This document shows positions 14,469 to 15,416 of a DNA stretch of 15,416 nucleotides, piece after piece. The translations under genes and the position numbers were made by a program. The stretch covers positions 1-15,416 of the forward strand of contig USGG01000048.1 of the NCBI GenBank assembly GCA_900554215.1. The letters run 5' to 3'. Numbering within the stretch: position 1 is the first letter of the stretch; every line of letters starts with the position of its first letter. The notes under the pieces were generated by a model. The model worked only from the letters and a program-made list of their open reading frames with translations. It searched no databases and was not told where the DNA came from. The stretch is from an uncultured Megasphaera sp. Its GTDB lineage: Bacteria > Bacillota > Negativicutes > Veillonellales > Megasphaeraceae.

Positions 14469-15103
14469 TTGACAATCCTCCCAATGATAGTTTCTCCACC
14501 GCGCACGCGATCGCCCTTTTGGACCAGAATTTCCACGTCGTCGCCGACGTATACTTCTGCGCAGGAGCCAAACTTGATCATTCCGTACAACTGACCGTGA
14601 GACAAGGTGTCGCCCAGCGTTACCCAGGATACGATTCGCCGGGCCAATATGCCGGCGATAACTGTTACCAATATCCGCGTCCGATTGTTTTCAATCCCTA
14701 CGGAATACCGTTCGTTTTCATACCCGACGCCGTCCTTATAGGCCGGCCGGAAGCCGCCGCACGTATACTGCTGAAAGTCGATCGTCCCGGCTAAGGGAGC
14801 CCGGTTGACGTGGACGTCGAAAACGGACAAGAAGATGACGATTTTTCTGCACTTCTTATCGAGGTACAAATCCTCGTATACTTCTTCGACGCTCATGACC
14901 TTGCCGTCGGCAGGCGACAGCAGCGCCGTATCGTCTTCCGGAATCGTACGATGAGGATTCCTGAAAAAATAGGCGAAATACAAGGCGAGCAGCGCCGGAA
15001 CCGCCGCCGCGTAGGCGTTGACGAAATACCCTGCCAACACGGCCAGCAGCGCCGGAACTGCGATGAATATATAGCCATCTTCAATTATAAGCGGTTTATT
15101 CAA
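14465..15103 (-). CDS. psd: Phosphatidylserine decarboxylase proenzyme, short form
   Basis: It converts phosphatidylserine to phosphatidylethanolamine. The 212-residue proenzyme has N-terminal membrane segments (about 12-46), SPADGKV (63-69) with the catalytic-site Asp66, FDVHVNR (95-101) with His98, and the self-cleavage site FGS (178-180), where Ser180 becomes the pyruvoyl group of a 33-residue alpha chain. The site reads FGSC, where FGSR is the form I expect in short-type enzymes; the Gly-Ser pair needed for processing is intact. The start is a TTG (15101-15103): GAGGTG (15109-15114) lies 5 bases upstream, while the nearby ATG is out of frame and hits TGA at once. It comes 14 bases after the WecG/TagA-family gene and overlaps pssA. 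Confidence 0.93.
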   Translation of the reverse strand: MNKPLIIEDGYIFIAVPALLAVLAGYFVNAYAAAVPALLALYFAYFFRNPHRTIPEDDTALLSPADGKVMSVEEVYEDLYLDKKCRKIVIFLSVFDVHVNRAPLAGTIDFQQYTCGGFRPAYKDGVGYENERYSVGIENNRTRILVTVIAGILARRIVSWVTLGDTLSHGQLYGMIKFGSCAEVYVGDDVEILVQKGDRVRGGETIIGRIVK

Positions 15104-15117
15104 GACATCACCTCAAA

Positions 15118-15416
15118 TCACTTTGCCCCTTTGTCCCGTTTTACGGCGGCGACAAACTTAGGCAAAGCCATCATGCGTTTGATTCTGGTCGGCTCCTTCA
15201 GCAGCCGGTACAGCCATTCCAGGCGGTGCTCCTGCATCCATTTCGGGGCCCGGTCGAGGCGGCCTGACAGCACGTCCAGTGAACCGCCGACGCCCATGCA
15301 AACGCAGGGGCCCAGCTCATACAGGTGGTCGCGTATCCATTTTTCCTGCTTGGGGACGCCTAGGGCGACGAACAGGAGCTGCGTGCCGCCCGAACGGATT
15401 TCCTCAATGATCTGCC
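15118..15416 (-). CDS. WecG/TagA/CpsF-family glycosyltransferase (5' end outside window)
   Basis: Only the last 98 residues are visible. They contain the family's C-terminal core: LLFVALGVPKQEKWI, then CMGVGGSLDVLSGRLDRAPKWM, then EWLYRLLKEPTRIKRM, a signature of the GT26 family. Members transfer N-acetylmannosamine(-uronic acid) or a related sugar to an undecaprenyl-linked intermediate at the cytoplasmic face of the membrane, for teichoic-acid linkage units, enterobacterial common antigen or exopolysaccharide. The exact sugar cannot be told from this fragment. It is the most upstream visible gene of the psd-pssA-GT2-surE operon, and its stop codon lies 14 bases before psd; the operon promoter is outside the window. 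Confidence 0.88.
   Translation of the reverse strand, partial: QIIEEIRSGGTQLLFVALGVPKQEKWIRDHLYELGPCVCMGVGGSLDVLSGRLDRAPKWMQEHRLEWLYRLLKEPTRIKRMMALPKFVAAVKRDKGAK

Overview
The window most likely comes from a diderm Firmicute of the class Negativicutes (Veillonella/Megasphaera/Selenomonas relatives). The reasons are a mix of Firmicutes-style RNA regulation (a T-box leader and a tandem glycine riboswitch, both ending in intrinsic terminators) with an outer-membrane secretin and its periplasmic partner, strong GGAGG-type ribosome binding sites, and moderately GC-rich coding DNA. The genus is inference only. I found no tRNA, rRNA, CRISPR array, insertion sequence or phage gene.

Layout. At 1-1634 is a metal-uptake locus: a ZnuC-like ATPase (leftward, cut by the window edge) and a ZnuA-like lipoprotein (rightward) diverge from a 157-base regulatory region. 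At 1636-2338 is a leftward small membrane protein with a bacterial PH-like fold, behind its own extended -10 promoter and a leader hairpin. At 2375-4241 is an SSS-family sodium symporter preceded by a T-box leader that has one Stem I but two consecutive antiterminator/terminator modules. At 4286-5557 is an MFS transporter whose -35 box contains the stop codon of the gene upstream. At 5554-9720 is a tight leftward operon, pgi, galE, a PilP/GspC-like protein and a short secretin. At 9783-11606 is an AGCS-family sodium:alanine/glycine symporter under a tandem glycine riboswitch. At 11723-15416 is a leftward envelope operon: WecG/TagA-family glycosyltransferase (cut by the edge), psd, pssA, a processive-type GT2 glycosyltransferase and surE, closed by a strong terminator.

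How it fits together. Nearly everything concerns the cell envelope and solute uptake: phosphatidylethanolamine synthesis (pssA, psd), sugar-nucleotide supply (pgi, galE), glycan assembly (two glycosyltransferases), an outer-membrane pore pair, and four transporters. Two amino-acid transporters are each read by a different amino-acid-sensing RNA: charged versus uncharged tRNA (probably tRNA-Phe) for the SSS symporter, and free glycine for the AGCS symporter.

Most worth a second look: the duplicated T-box decision module, whose first terminator appears to trap the T-box sequence itself, and the isolated secretin plus PilP/GspC-like pair embedded in a sugar-metabolism operon.
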